From Streptomyces pseudovenezuelae (lineage in GTDB: Bacteria > Actinomycetota > Actinomycetes > Streptomycetales > Streptomycetaceae), in NCBI RefSeq assembly GCF_001513955.1, contig NZ_KQ948144.1, positions 1,257,076 through 1,321,075 on the forward strand: a DNA stretch of 64,000 nucleotides. Reading direction: 5' to 3'. The notes beneath the pieces were generated by a model. That model made no database searches, had not been told where the DNA came from, and saw only the letters and a program-made list of their open reading frames with translations. The position numbers and the translations under genes are program-made. Below, piece by piece: positions 18,246 through 26,799 of this stretch; position 1 is the stretch's first letter; each line of letters opens with the position of its first letter.

Positions 18246-18920
18246 GTGACCGCTCCGTTGACGCCTCCTCCGCCGCCGCACGAACCGTCCTCGCACGATG
18301 CCTGGCAGGCTCCCGATGCCGGCTACGCGGCTCCCGCCGAACCCCGGTACGGGCAGGGCGGGCCCGGGATGAAGACCGAGCTGCTGGAAGGCGCGGTGAT
18401 CATGGTCGCCGTGGCGCTCGCCGGGGCGCTGCTCGGGGTCCTGTGGTGGTGGCTGGCGCCGCATGTGCCGCTGGTCGGGGACGTGGACGCGCAGGGGAAC
18501 TGGGCCGTCTATCTCAAGGACACCGAGGGGGAGCAGGCCGTGGGGGCGGACGGGACGCTCACTCTGCTGGCCCTGGCCTTCGGCTTCGTGAGCGCGCTGG
18601 CCGTCTTCCTGTGGCGGCGCAGGGGCGGGGTGCCGCTGGTGGTGGGGCTGGCCGTCGGGGGAGTGCTCGGCTCCCTGCTCGCGTGGCGGGTGGGGACGTG
18701 GCTCGGGCCCTCGTCCGACGTGCTCGCCCACGCGAAGGCCGTGGGCAAGGGAGTCACGTTCTCCGCGCCGCTGAAGCTGGGAGCGAAGGGCGCGCTGCTC
18801 GCCTGGTCCTTCGCCGGCCTTGTCGTGCATCTCGGTCTCACGGCCCTGTTCGGGCCCCGGGACCCTGAGCCGTACGGGGCGGCGGTTCCGGGGGACGGGT
18901 ACGGGACCCCTGTGCGGTAG
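18246..18920 (+). CDS. DUF2567-like integral membrane protein
   Basis: The protein has 224 aa. A Pro-rich cytosolic N-terminus (residues 1-40) is followed by four predicted helices near residues 48-72, 102-120, 126-145 and 182-198. A loop with VGDVDAQGNWAVYL separates the first two. Function is unknown to me; the DUF2567 assignment rests on overall layout. The last 25 codons, from about 18838, are the first copy of a triplicated 171/172-bp repeat, so the C-terminal tail (ending VPGDGYGTPVR) reappears in degenerate form twice downstream. Confidence 0.7.
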   Translation: MTAPLTPPPPPHEPSSHDAWQAPDAGYAAPAEPRYGQGGPGMKTELLEGAVIMVAVALAGALLGVLWWWLAPHVPLVGDVDAQGNWAVYLKDTEGEQAVGADGTLTLLALAFGFVSALAVFLWRRRGGVPLVVGLAVGGVLGSLLAWRVGTWLGPSSDVLAHAKAVGKGVTFSAPLKLGAKGALLAWSFAGLVVHLGLTALFGPRDPEPYGAAVPGDGYGTPVR

Positions 18921-19333
18921 GGGCTCCGAAAGGCGCGCCTTGTCCTCGCACTCGGGACGGGTGCGGTTACCTGGGCCGGAGTCGGCCCTCCGGTGTGCCG
19001 GGCGGGGCTCACGGTGCTGTTCGGGCGCCGGGATTCTGAGCCGTACGGGGCGGTGGTTCCGGGGGACGGGTACGGGACCCCTGTGCGGTAGGGGCTCCGA
19101 AAGGCGCGCCTTGTCCTCGCACTCGGGACGGGTGCGGTTGCCTGGGCCGGAGTCGGCCCCCCCGGTGTGCCGGGCGTGGCTCACGGTGCTGTTCGGGCGC
19201 CGGGATTCTGAGCCGTACGGGGCGGTGGTTCCGGGGGACGGGTACGGGGCACCTGTGCGGTAGGGGCTCCGAAAGGCGTACACCGGAAGGCGTGGAGTCA
19301 GCCGGGCCGGAGTCGGCCCCCGCTATGCCGGGC
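18838..19333 (+). repeat. Three tandem 171/172-bp copies of the DUF2567 gene's 3' end
   Basis: Copies start at 18838, 19009 and 19181, each with TCACGG. Each contains the 3' coding tail (recognisable as EPYGA..PGDGYG), its TAG stop, and about 90 bp of downstream sequence including GGCCGGAGTCGGCC. Copies 1 and 2 are nearly identical. Copy 3 loses about 40 bp of the central spacer to unrelated sequence but regains the end. The array fills the roughly 400 bp between DUF2567 and the bL37 gene, and the third copy overlaps the bL37 stop region. Confidence 0.88.
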
Positions 19334-19397
19334 GCCTGCCGTGGTTCGAGCGGCCCTTCTTCGTACGCCATCTGCGCTTGCGCGTCCTCTTCGACAT
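19323..19397 (-). CDS. Ribosomal protein bL37 (24 aa), actinobacterial large-subunit microprotein
   Basis: A 24-codon gene, ATG to TAG, encoding a very basic peptide that begins MSKRTRKRRW and ends SNHGRRPA. The mycobacterial ribosome contains a 24-residue protein, bL37, whose sequence as I remember it has the same length, a MAKRGRKKR-like start and an NHGKRP end; length, charge pattern and the NHG[KR]RP motif agree. It would sit in 23S rRNA of the 50S subunit. It lies 41 bp after ybaK on the same strand. The only purine-rich site, GAAGGGG, is 1 nt from the ATG and lies in a hairpin arm. Assignment by memory of one homologue, so moderately sure. Confidence 0.75.
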   Translation of the reverse strand: MSKRTRKRRWRTKKGRSNHGRRPA

Positions 19398-19398
19398 A

Positions 19399-19424
19399 CC
19401 CCTTCTGCTTAGTCCAGGAAGGGG
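19399..19424 (-). promoter_or_regulatory. 7-bp hairpin enclosing the bL37 translation start region
   Basis: CCCCTTC (19399-19405 on the plus strand) and GAAGGGG (19418-19424) form an inverted repeat with a 12-nt loop. On the bL37 mRNA the 3' arm ends one base before the ATG and is the only Shine-Dalgarno-like stretch. It could act as a translational control or as the ybaK terminator. A second hairpin (19425-19437) touches the ybaK stop. Confidence 0.45.
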
Positions 19425-19438
19425 CCCTCGTCGAGGGG

Positions 19439-19942
19439 TCACGCGCGGGCGATGGGCGCCAGGACCGCGTTCGTGAGATCGGCCAGGTCCTTCGGCGCGA
19501 CCTCCACCTCCAGGCCCCGGCGGCCGGCGGAGACGCAGATCGTGTCGTGGTCGGAGGCCGAGGCGTCCAGGACCGTGCGGAGCTTCTTGCGCTGGCCCAG
19601 CGGGGAGATGCCGCCCCGGACATAGCCCGTGGTGCGTTCGGCGAGGGTCGGGTCGGCCATGGCCGCCCGCTTGCCGCCCACGGCCGTCGCCAGGGCCTTC
19701 AGGTCCAGGGAGCCCGCCACCGGGACCACCGCGACCGTCAGCGTGCCGTCCACGTCCGCCACCAGCGTCTTGAAGACGCGGTCCGGCGCGACGCCCATCG
19801 CCTCGGCCGCCTCCTCGCCGTAGGAGGGGTGGGCGGGGTCGTGGTCGTAGGCGTGCACGGTGAAGGAAACGCCCGCCGTGGTCAGGGCCACGGTCGCGGG
19901 GGTGCCCCCCGGCTGCTGCTGCTTCTTCGACTTCTTCGCCAT
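19439..19942 (-). CDS. ybaK: Cys-tRNA(Pro)/Cys-tRNA(Cys) deacylase YbaK
   Basis: A cytosolic trans-editing factor of 167 aa that hydrolyses Cys-tRNA(Pro) made in error by prolyl-tRNA synthetase. After a Lys/Gln-rich leader (MAKKSKKQQQ) the YbaK/EbsC domain spans residues 16-160. Family features include HAYDHDP, GVAPDRVFKTLVADVDG with the conserved Lys, VPVAGSLDLK, and YVRGGISPLGQRKK with the GXXXP-like loop. It ends 41 bp before the bL37 gene and may share its transcript, which would place two translation genes together. Confidence 0.9.
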   Translation of the reverse strand: MAKKSKKQQQPGGTPATVALTTAGVSFTVHAYDHDPAHPSYGEEAAEAMGVAPDRVFKTLVADVDGTLTVAVVPVAGSLDLKALATAVGGKRAAMADPTLAERTTGYVRGGISPLGQRKKLRTVLDASASDHDTICVSAGRRGLEVEVAPKDLADLTNAVLAPIARA

Positions 19943-19959
19943 CTGACGGGTTCCGGCCC

Positions 19960-20700
19960 TCAGTTCAGGCTCGTCGGGCCGCGCGTCAGTTCCGACGCCG
20001 GCAACGACGGCAGATTACGGATGATCGCCGTCTCCGCGCGCAGGATTTTCAGTTCGTCGCGCAGCCGGGACGCGGTGTCGGGGGCCTGGAGCAGGCGCTG
20101 CTTGGTCGGGATGTCCAGCATCACCGCGGCCGCCACCAGGTACGAGAGCACCGACGGTTCGTCCGGGAGGTCCGCACCCGACGACAGGGAGCGCTCCCTG
20201 GCTCCCGCCAAGCGCTTCTGGTACTGGCGGAAGGCCCGCAGGACGCCCTCTGCCAGCGGCCCGGACTCGTCGCCCGCCTCCTCCGGCAGCTCCTCCAGTT
20301 CGGCCGTCAGATAGGGGCCCGAGGCGTCGACGGACAGCAGCCTGACCCGGGTCGTGCCCGTCGCCAGGACCTCGAAGGTGCCGTCGGCCCGTTCCCGGAC
20401 CGTCGCCGCGTCCGCGACGCAGCCGACCGCGTGGAACGCCTTGACGGGGTCGTCACCGAAGCCGGCCGCGGGGCCGCTGTCGGGCACGGCCGCCCGGTCC
20501 GGCAGGCCGGGGGCGCTGGGCGCCACCTCGTGGCCGTCACGGATCGCCACGACGGCGAACCGGCGCGGTTCCTCCTCGGGCGTCTTCAGCAGTTCGCGCA
20601 TCATGGCGCGATAGCGCTCCTCGAAGACGTTGAGAGGAAGCACGAGCCCCGGGAACAGCACAGAGTTCAGGGGGAAGAGCGGGAGCCGCACGGTGGTCAC
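19960..20700 (-). CDS. LON peptidase substrate-binding domain protein
   Basis: A 246-aa protein consisting only of the Lon N-terminal (LAN/LON) domain, with no ATPase or protease part. Hallmarks are LPLFPLNSVLFPG at the N-terminus, LNVFEERYRAMMREL, VGCVADAATV and the helical C-terminal half with LLQAPDTASRLRDELKIL. Stand-alone LON proteins occur widely in actinomycetes; the role is unknown but protein binding is expected. The GTG at 20700 begins the domain (VTTVRLPLFP) and has a TAGGCT 8 nt upstream with no Shine-Dalgarno, pointing to a leaderless mRNA. Confidence 0.83.
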   Translation of the reverse strand: MTTVRLPLFPLNSVLFPGLVLPLNVFEERYRAMMRELLKTPEEEPRRFAVVAIRDGHEVAPSAPGLPDRAAVPDSGPAAGFGDDPVKAFHAVGCVADAATVRERADGTFEVLATGTTRVRLLSVDASGPYLTAELEELPEEAGDESGPLAEGVLRAFRQYQKRLAGARERSLSSGADLPDEPSVLSYLVAAAVMLDIPTKQRLLQAPDTASRLRDELKILRAETAIIRNLPSLPASELTRGPTSLN

Positions 20701-20708
20701 GGCGCCAA

Positions 20709-20714
20709 AGCCTA
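20709..20714 (-). promoter_or_regulatory. Candidate -10 element (TAGGCT) of the LON-domain gene
   Basis: Read on the minus strand, TAGGCT lies 8 nt before the GTG at 20700. The same hexamer followed by a near-identical TTGGCGCC-type start region precedes trpM at 37369-37382. Confidence 0.45.
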
Positions 20715-21722
20715 ATGGCCCGCGGAGCGGACACGTCCCCCGAGCCCACTTCGTGGATGGATCAGGGCGTGCCGCCGGACCTCCTCCCGGACCTCCAGGA
20801 AGCGGCCCAGCGGGTCCTCGGCATCCCGGCCCCAGGGGAACGAGGTGGCGTACGGGCCCAGCATCCGCAGCTGTTCCAGGGCGTCCGGCCAGCGGCCCAG
20901 CCGCACCAGGACGTACACCAGCTTGTTGCGGATCTCGGCCGGCCAGGGGTCGGCCGGCGCGAACGTGGCGGACAGCTCGATCGCCCGGTCGGCGGCCGCG
21001 TCCAGCCGCTCGCGCGGTACCGCGGCGGAGCCGGCCTCGGTCAGACACGCGAGGGCCGCCCGGGCGGGCAGCGCCTGGACGAGAGAGCCGGGCGGGGCGT
21101 CCTGAGCGGCCCGGTCGGCGAAGTCGAAGCACTCGCGGTACGAGCCGCGCCAGGACGTCGCCAGATAGCGCAGGGCGGCGACATGGCAGCCGTAGTGCAG
21201 CGGGGCGCGCCTGAGGGCCGCCTCCCACAGCTCCCCGAAGTAGGTGGGCCCGGCCTGCGAGCCGCGCGCGTGGTCCAGCGCGATCCGCCACGGCACCGGG
21301 TCCCGGTCCTCACCGCGGGCCGCGGCCGTGATCAGCGGGCTCACCTCGCGCAGCAGCTCCGCCCGGGCCGGTGAGTCCCACACCCGGTCCACCGCGAGCT
21401 GGGCGCCGAGCAGCAGCCGGTCCGGGTCGTACGGGGCTTCGGCGCGCCAGGCGTCGTACCACTCGGGGCGGGAGCGGGCGAAGGCGGAGAGGCGTCGGAC
21501 GTACCGGTCGCGCAGCTCCCAGGCGCAGTCCTCGCGGGTCGCGCGGAGCAGCTGGGCCGCGCGCCCGTACCCACCCTGGCCGGCGGCGACCAGCGCGGGT
21601 CCGAGCCGGTCGTCGGGCGCGTCGAGCAGCACCTCGTCGTCGGCGGACAGTCCGCCGGTGAGGTACGGGGGCATCCGCGCCGCGCGGATGAAAGGGGGCA
21701 GCAGGGCCATGGTGTCGACCAT
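20712..21722 (-). CDS. Conserved hypothetical protein, alpha-helical
   Basis: A 336-aa protein I do not recognise. It has no signal peptide or membrane segment. The sequence is Ala/Arg/Leu-rich and largely helical, with repeats such as RPEWYDAWRAEAPYDPDRLLLGAQLAVDRVW and WEAALRRAPLHYGCHVAALRYLA that resemble TPR or solenoid helices. The C-terminal part has KLVYVLVRLGRWPDALEQLRML, a TPR-like pair. The ATG at 21722 (MVDTMALLPP) has a GGA 6 nt upstream; an in-frame start 72 bp upstream is possible. Its stop lies 12 bp from the LON gene start and overlaps that gene's presumed promoter. Confidence 0.7.
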   Translation of the reverse strand: MVDTMALLPPFIRAARMPPYLTGGLSADDEVLLDAPDDRLGPALVAAGQGGYGRAAQLLRATREDCAWELRDRYVRRLSAFARSRPEWYDAWRAEAPYDPDRLLLGAQLAVDRVWDSPARAELLREVSPLITAAARGEDRDPVPWRIALDHARGSQAGPTYFGELWEAALRRAPLHYGCHVAALRYLATSWRGSYRECFDFADRAAQDAPPGSLVQALPARAALACLTEAGSAAVPRERLDAAADRAIELSATFAPADPWPAEIRNKLVYVLVRLGRWPDALEQLRMLGPYATSFPWGRDAEDPLGRFLEVREEVRRHALIHPRSGLGGRVRSAGH

Positions 21723-21841
21723 TGAAAGTCCGACGGAGAAGGCTGCGCCAGTGCGAACGTGCAATTCGTGGAAAGTTGTACGCCGCGGGGTCAAGGGAGA
21801 TTAAAAAGGTGACCGTTGAACAACTCTCTGACCAGCGGTCT

Positions 21842-21859
21842 CACCGGTCCCGACCGGTG
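21842..21859 (-). terminator. Small hairpin after the 525-aa membrane protein gene
   Basis: CACCGGT-CCCG-ACCGGTG, a perfect 7-bp stem with a 4-nt loop, 25 bp beyond the stop of the minus-strand gene at 21885-23462. Confidence 0.5.
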
Positions 21860-21884
21860 TCCTGCCGAATTCTTCACAAGGCCG

Positions 21885-23462
21885 TCAGTTCCGCCGGAGC
21901 AGCCTTGTGGCCCCCGCCGCCACCGTGGTCGCCAGGATCCAGCCGAGGAGGACCATCGCCGCCGCCAGCCACTGCCAGCCGCCGCGCAACTGCCAGAAAC
22001 CGACCTGCCCCAGGTCGATCACCGGGAGCAGCAGGTCGAGCGCGAAGAGGGCGGGATTCCAGACGGGATGGTCGCCGCCCTTGAGCGGCGGATGGCTCGC
22101 GTGTGCGAACGCCACGGAGCTCGCCGCCCAGAGCACCGCCATCCACACGGCGGCCCGCCCCGGCCGGTACCCGTAGGCGACCGTCCAGTCCTGCACGTAC
22201 CCCCACAGCTTGGCGGCCGGCGGCAGGCTCTCGCGGCGCCGGCGCTGCTTGGCGAGCAGCACCTCGCGCGCGTCCTCGTCCTCGCCGCCGGCCCGCAGCA
22301 CCGCGGCGAGCCTCTCGTACGGCTCCGGGTTGTACTCGGCGGTCGCGGCGGCCACCCACTCCAGCCGCTCGGCCAGCGGGAAGGGGCCGTGCGGCACGAG
22401 GTTCTCGTAGGCGAAGCCGCCCATGTGCAGATTGCCGGGCCCCGGCCAGGCGCTCGCCCGGTCCACGAGGTTGCCCACCCGCGCGCCCGACAGCACCACC
22501 TTGCCGCGCTGCGGCTTCTCGCCGAGGAAGCGCAGCTCGGGCGCCTGGATGCGGCGCAGTGACAGCTCCTGCTCGTCGGTGAAGGTGAAGCGGGCCCGCT
22601 CCAGGTCCACGGCGTCCCCGAACCGGCCGTCGTCCAGCCGCACCCCGCCCTGGCACTCGAAGCGCTGGATCCGCGTCCCGCGCGCGGGAGTCGCCCCGCT
22701 CAGCATGGCGGCGCCGACGCCCGCCGGGGTCAGGTACAGCGTGCGCTCGACGGTCAGCTGGGGGGCGTTCAGCGCGAGCCGGGTGTACGGGTTGGTCAGC
22801 CGGGCGCCGCGCAGGCTCAGGGAGACGCCGATCGTCGCGCTGCGCAGGCTCAGCTCGCCGTGCGACTCCAGGAGCTCGGCTTGGAGGTCCTGGCCCACGG
22901 TCATGCCGTCGGCGGCGATGGAGCGGCCGCTGCGGTCGCGGTAGACGATCGCCTGGTTCATCAGCAGGTCGGTGCCGATGTGCGCGTCGGTCAGCCGGAC
23001 GCCGTTGTGGAAGCGGCAGCGCGGCAGGTGCAGATCGCCCTCCGTGTGCACCCGGGCGGCCTCCAGGCGCGGCACCGAGCAGTTGACGAACCGCGCGGTG
23101 GTGAAGCGGGCCTCCGGCAGCAGGATCTCCCGCTCGAAGCGGCAGCCCTTCATCTCCATGTACGGCACCACCGTGCCGCCCGCGAGGTCCAGGGTGCCGC
23201 TGATCTGCACGCCGGCGAGCTTCAGGGAGGACACCCGGCCCGCGAGCGCGGGCGGACCGTCCAGGAGCAGCCAGCACACGATCCGTGCGCGGACCGTCCG
23301 CTCGGGGCCCCAGGGGTGCCCGCCGTGCGGATCGTCGACGACGGTGTCGCCGCTGCTGAGGTCGTACACGGTGCCGTTGCGGAAGGCCTGCCACATGCCG
23401 GCCTCGGCGGCGGTCAGATCGTCCGGCAGGTCTCCGTCCCGGATGCCGGCCCCCTCGGTCAC
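21885..23462 (-). CDS. Large repeat-rich protein with C-terminal membrane helices ('membrane-associated oxidoreductase' type)
   Basis: The protein has 525 aa. Residues about 60-370 consist of irregular repeats of roughly 20-24 residues with a regular pattern of hydrophobic positions (for example SLKLAGVQISGTLDLAGG, MKGCRFEREILLPEARF and LRSATIGVSLSLRGARL), which suggests a beta-solenoid similar to pentapeptide-repeat folds. Near residues 430-525 two or three hydrophobic helices follow. Streptomyces homologues are often labelled membrane-associated oxidoreductase, but I see no cofactor motif that supports an oxidoreductase. The GTG at 23462 has GGAAG just upstream. It is divergent from hisD. 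Confidence 0.75.
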   Translation of the reverse strand: MTEGAGIRDGDLPDDLTAAEAGMWQAFRNGTVYDLSSGDTVVDDPHGGHPWGPERTVRARIVCWLLLDGPPALAGRVSSLKLAGVQISGTLDLAGGTVVPYMEMKGCRFEREILLPEARFTTARFVNCSVPRLEAARVHTEGDLHLPRCRFHNGVRLTDAHIGTDLLMNQAIVYRDRSGRSIAADGMTVGQDLQAELLESHGELSLRSATIGVSLSLRGARLTNPYTRLALNAPQLTVERTLYLTPAGVGAAMLSGATPARGTRIQRFECQGGVRLDDGRFGDAVDLERARFTFTDEQELSLRRIQAPELRFLGEKPQRGKVVLSGARVGNLVDRASAWPGPGNLHMGGFAYENLVPHGPFPLAERLEWVAAATAEYNPEPYERLAAVLRAGGEDEDAREVLLAKQRRRRESLPPAAKLWGYVQDWTVAYGYRPGRAAVWMAVLWAASSVAFAHASHPPLKGGDHPVWNPALFALDLLLPVIDLGQVGFWQLRGGWQWLAAAMVLLGWILATTVAAGATRLLRRN

Positions 23463-23607
23463 GGTTCTTCCAGCTCCTTGCGGCTCGTGGGATTCGTACA
23501 ACCGTTCATGCCCGCTGAGTAACCCCCCGAACGCTAGACGTGAAGGGGATCTTCCGGGTTGCGTATCAGCCATTGGAATGCGCGAACGGGCCCTGAGGCG
23601 GGTCTGA

Positions 23608-23613
23608 GAGAAT
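23608..23613 (+). promoter_or_regulatory. Candidate -10 element (GAGAAT) of the his operon
   Basis: GAGAAT ends 6 nt before the hisD GTG, and no Shine-Dalgarno is present. The whole operon mRNA would then be leaderless, leaving no room for a leader-peptide attenuator. Confidence 0.4.
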
Positions 23614-23619
23614 TGACGA

Positions 23620-24942
23620 GTGATCTCCCGAATCGATCTGCGCGGCGACGCCCTCCCCGAGGGCCCGGCCCTGCGCGACCTGCTGCCCCGAGCCGACTTC
23701 GACGTCTCGGCCGCCCTGGAGAAGGTGCGTCCGATCTGCGAGGCCGTGCATCATCGGGGTGACGCGGCGCTGATCGACTTCGCCGAGAAGTTCGACGGTG
23801 TGCGGCTGGAGCGGGTGCGGGTGCCCGCCGAGGCCCTCACGCGCGCGCTGGAGGAGCTCGACCCGGCGGTGCGGGCGGCCCTGGAGGAGTCCATCCGCCG
23901 CGCCCGCCTCGTCCACCGCGAACAGCGCCGCGGCACCCACACGACTCAGGTCGTGCCCGGCGGCAGCGTGACCGAGAAGTGGGTGCCGGTCGACCGGGTC
24001 GGGCTGTACGCGCCCGGCGGCCGGTCCGTCTACCCGTCCTCCGTGATCATGAACGTGGTGCCCGCGCAGGAGGCGGGGGTCGAGTCGATCGCCCTCGCCT
24101 CCCCGGCCCAGGCCGAGTTCGGGGGCCTTCCGCACCCGACGATCCTCGCCGCGTGCGCGCTGCTCGGCGTCGACGAGGTCTACGCCGCCGGTGGCGCGAC
24201 CGCCGTCGCGATGTTCGCGTACGGCACCGAGTCCTGCCCGCCCGCCAACATGGTCACCGGCCCCGGCAACATCTGGGTCGCCGCCGCCAAGCGCTACTTC
24301 ACCGGCAGGATCGGCATCGACGCCGAGGCCGGCCCGACCGAGATCGCGGTCCTGGCGGACTCCTCCGCCGATCCGGTGCACGTGGCCGCGGACCTGATCA
24401 GCCAGGCCGAGCACGACCCGCTGGCCGCGGCCGTCCTGGTCACCGACTCCGTCGAACTCGCGGACGCCGTCGAGAAGGAGCTGGAACCGCAGGTCGCGGC
24501 CACCCGGCACATCGAGGACCGGATCGTGCCCGCCCTGAAGGGCCGGCAGTCCGCGATCGTCCTCGTCGACGGCATCGAGGAGGGCCTCAGGGTCGTCGAC
24601 GCGTACGGCGCCGAGCACCTGGAGATCCAGACGGCCGACGCCGCCGCGGTCGCCGACCGGGTCCGCAACGCGGGCGCGGTCTTCGTCGGCCCCTGGGCCC
24701 CCGTGTCCCTCGGCGACTACGCCGCGGGCTCCAACCACGTCCTGCCCACCGGCGGCTGCGCCTGCCACTCCTCGGGCCTGTCCGTCCAGTCCTTCCTGCG
24801 CGGCATCCACATCGTCGACTACACGAAGGACGCGCTCGCGGACGTGGCGCACCACGTGGTGACGCTGGCGGAGGCGGAGGACCTGCCGGCCCACGGGGCG
24901 GCGATCAAGGCTCGGTTCGGTTGGAAGGTGCCCGGCAAGTGA
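23620..24942 (+). CDS. hisD: Histidinol dehydrogenase
   Basis: A 440-aa Zn-dependent enzyme for the last two steps of histidine synthesis, L-histidinol to L-histidine with two NAD+. Visible signatures are [20 protein letters not shown], the [16 protein letters not shown] region that contributes the NAD site, the QAEHDP loop supplying Zn ligands, and the [10 protein letters not shown] stretch with a further ligand His. It is the first gene of an eight-gene unit in which most neighbours overlap by 4 bp; its own stop overlaps the hisC GTG. Confidence 0.96.
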   Translation: MISRIDLRGDALPEGPALRDLLPRADFDVSAALEKVRPICEAVHHRGDAALIDFAEKFDGVRLERVRVPAEALTRALEELDPAVRAALEESIRRARLVHREQRRGTHTTQVVPGGSVTEKWVPVDRVGLYAPGGRSVYPSSVIMNVVPAQEAGVESIALASPAQAEFGGLPHPTILAACALLGVDEVYAAGGATAVAMFAYGTESCPPANMVTGPGNIWVAAAKRYFTGRIGIDAEAGPTEIAVLADSSADPVHVAADLISQAEHDPLAAAVLVTDSVELADAVEKELEPQVAATRHIEDRIVPALKGRQSAIVLVDGIEEGLRVVDAYGAEHLEIQTADAAAVADRVRNAGAVFVGPWAPVSLGDYAAGSNHVLPTGGCACHSSGLSVQSFLRGIHIVDYTKDALADVAHHVVTLAEAEDLPAHGAAIKARFGWKVPGK

Positions 24943-26048
24943 CATTCGGAATCGACGACCTCCCCGTACGGGACGAGCTGCGCGGCAAGTCCCCCTACGG
25001 CGCGCCCCAGTTGGACGTCCCCGTACGGCTGAACACCAACGAGAACCCCTACCCGCTGCCCGAGCCGCTGGTCGAGCGCATCACCGAGCGCGTCCGTGAG
25101 GCCGCCCGCGACCTCAACCGCTACCCGGACCGGGACGCCGTGGAGCTGCGCACCCAGCTCGCGAAGTACCTGACGGACACCTCGGGCCACGAGGTGGGCC
25201 TCGCCAACGTCTGGGCCGCCAACGGCTCCAACGAGGTCATCCAGCAGCTGCTGCAGACCTTCGGCGGCCCCGGCCGTACGGCGATCGGCTTCGAGCCGTC
25301 GTACTCGATGCACGCCCTCATCGCGCGCGGCACCGGAACCGGCTGGATCTCGGGCCCGCGCAACGCGGACTTCTCCATCGACGTCGGGACGGCCGCCCAA
25401 GCGATCGCCTGGCACAGGCCGGACGTCGTGTTCATCACGACCCCCAACAACCCGACCGGCAACGCGGTCCCGCCCGGGACGGTCCTCGCGCTGTACGAGG
25501 CCGCGCAGGCCGCGAAGCCCTCCATGGTCGTGGTCGACGAGGCGTACATCGAGTTCAGCCACGGCGACTCGCTGCTGCCGCTGCTCGAAGGACGGCCGAA
25601 TCTCGTCATCTCCAGGACGATGTCGAAGGCGTTCGGAGCGGCCGGACTGCGCCTCGGCTACCTGGCCGCGCACCCCGCGGTCGTGGACGCCGTCCAGCTG
25701 GTACGGCTGCCCTACCACCTGTCGGCCGTCACCCAGGCGACCGCGCTGGCCGCCCTGGAGCACACCGACACGCTGCTCAAGTACGTCGAGCAGCTGAAGG
25801 CCGAGCGGGACCGGCTGGTGAGCGAGCTGCGCGCGATCGGCTTCGAGGTCGTGGAGTCGGACGCGAACTTCGTGCAGTTCGGCGTCTTCGAGGACTCCCA
25901 CACGGCCTGGCAGAAGATCCTCGACCAGGGCGTCCTGGTCCGGGACAACGGCATCCCGGGGTGGCTGCGGGTCAGCGCCGGAACCCCGCGGGAGAACGAC
26001 GCGTTCCTCGACGCGGTACGCGAACTGAAGAAGGAGCAGAGCACATGA
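24939..26048 (+). CDS. hisC: Histidinol-phosphate aminotransferase
   Basis: A 369-aa PLP-dependent class I/II aminotransferase that converts imidazole acetol phosphate and glutamate to histidinol phosphate. Motifs are LNTNENPYP at the N-terminus, ANGSNEVIQ binding the cofactor phosphate, [18 protein letters not shown] with the PLP-N1 Asp, and SRTMSKAFG with the Schiff-base Lys. The GTG overlaps the hisD stop (GTGA) and the stop overlaps the hisB ATG, so expression is coupled on both sides. Confidence 0.95.
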   Translation: MTFGIDDLPVRDELRGKSPYGAPQLDVPVRLNTNENPYPLPEPLVERITERVREAARDLNRYPDRDAVELRTQLAKYLTDTSGHEVGLANVWAANGSNEVIQQLLQTFGGPGRTAIGFEPSYSMHALIARGTGTGWISGPRNADFSIDVGTAAQAIAWHRPDVVFITTPNNPTGNAVPPGTVLALYEAAQAAKPSMVVVDEAYIEFSHGDSLLPLLEGRPNLVISRTMSKAFGAAGLRLGYLAAHPAVVDAVQLVRLPYHLSAVTQATALAALEHTDTLLKYVEQLKAERDRLVSELRAIGFEVVESDANFVQFGVFEDSHTAWQKILDQGVLVRDNGIPGWLRVSAGTPRENDAFLDAVRELKKEQST

Positions 26049-26638
26049 GCCGCGTGGGACGCGTGGAGCGAGTGACCAAGGAGACCTCGGTGCTCGTCGA
26101 GATCGATCTCGACGGCAGCGGCAAGGTCGAGGTGGCGACGGGCGTCGGTTTCTACGACCACATGCTCGACCAGCTCGGCCGGCACGGTCTGTTCGACCTG
26201 ACCGTGAAGACCGAGGGCGACCTGCACATCGACTCGCACCACACCATCGAGGACACCGCCCTCGCCCTCGGCGCCGCCTTCAAGCAGGCGCTCGGCGACA
26301 AGGTGGGCATCTACCGCTTCGGCAACTGCACGGTCCCCCTGGACGAGTCGCTCGCCCAGGTGACCGTGGACCTGTCCGGCCGCCCCTACCTCGTGCACAC
26401 CGAGCCCGAGCACATGGCGCCGATGATCGGCGAGTACGACACCACGATGACCCGGCACATCCTGGAGTCCTTCGTGGCCCAGGCGCAGATCGCCCTGCAC
26501 GTGCACGTGCCGTACGGGCGCAACGCCCACCACATCGTGGAGTGCCAGTTCAAGGCGCTGGCCCGGGCCCTGCGCTACGCCTCCGAGCGCGACCCGCGCG
26601 CGGCCGGCATCCTCCCCTCCACGAAGGGCGCGCTGTGA
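26045..26638 (+). CDS. hisB: Imidazoleglycerol-phosphate dehydratase
   Basis: A 197-aa monofunctional HisB that dehydrates imidazole glycerol phosphate to imidazole acetol phosphate. It lacks the phosphatase domain found in enterobacterial HisB, as usual in actinomycetes, so histidinol-phosphate phosphatase must be encoded elsewhere. Mn-binding motifs are [29 protein letters not shown] and [17 protein letters not shown]. It overlaps hisC by 4 bp and the next small gene by 4 bp. Confidence 0.95.
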   Translation: MSRVGRVERVTKETSVLVEIDLDGSGKVEVATGVGFYDHMLDQLGRHGLFDLTVKTEGDLHIDSHHTIEDTALALGAAFKQALGDKVGIYRFGNCTVPLDESLAQVTVDLSGRPYLVHTEPEHMAPMIGEYDTTMTRHILESFVAQAQIALHVHVPYGRNAHHIVECQFKALARALRYASERDPRAAGILPSTKGAL

Positions 26639-26799
26639 CCGGCCTGTCGACCCTCCTGATCGTCGTCGGCCTCTTCCTCGCCGGCGGCATCTACTCCTTC
26701 GTCAAGCAGCAGATGCCCAAGGGCCTCATCGTGCTGCTCTCCATCGCCGCCGGGATGTGTCTCGTCGCCGGCGTCATGAGGCTGGAGGTGTGGAATTGA
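26635..26799 (+). CDS. Small membrane protein of the his operon (54 aa)
   Basis: A 54-codon GTG gene overlapping the hisB stop by 4 bp and the hisH start by 4 bp, which argues strongly that it is translated. The product is almost wholly hydrophobic: one helix at residues 4-22, a short KQQMPKG turn, and a second helix at about 30-50 ending MRLEVWN. It is not a known histidine enzyme. A possible role in anchoring, transport or tuning the pathway is speculation from position only. Confidence 0.78.
   Translation: MTGLSTLLIVVGLFLAGGIYSFVKQQMPKGLIVLLSIAAGMCLVAGVMRLEVWN

Noticed and set aside
18820..19263. Open frame of 147 codons through the 171/172-bp repeats on the plus strand
   Set aside because: It reads the DUF2567 3' end in another frame and repeats the same Arg/Ser-rich peptide; no start signal or family.
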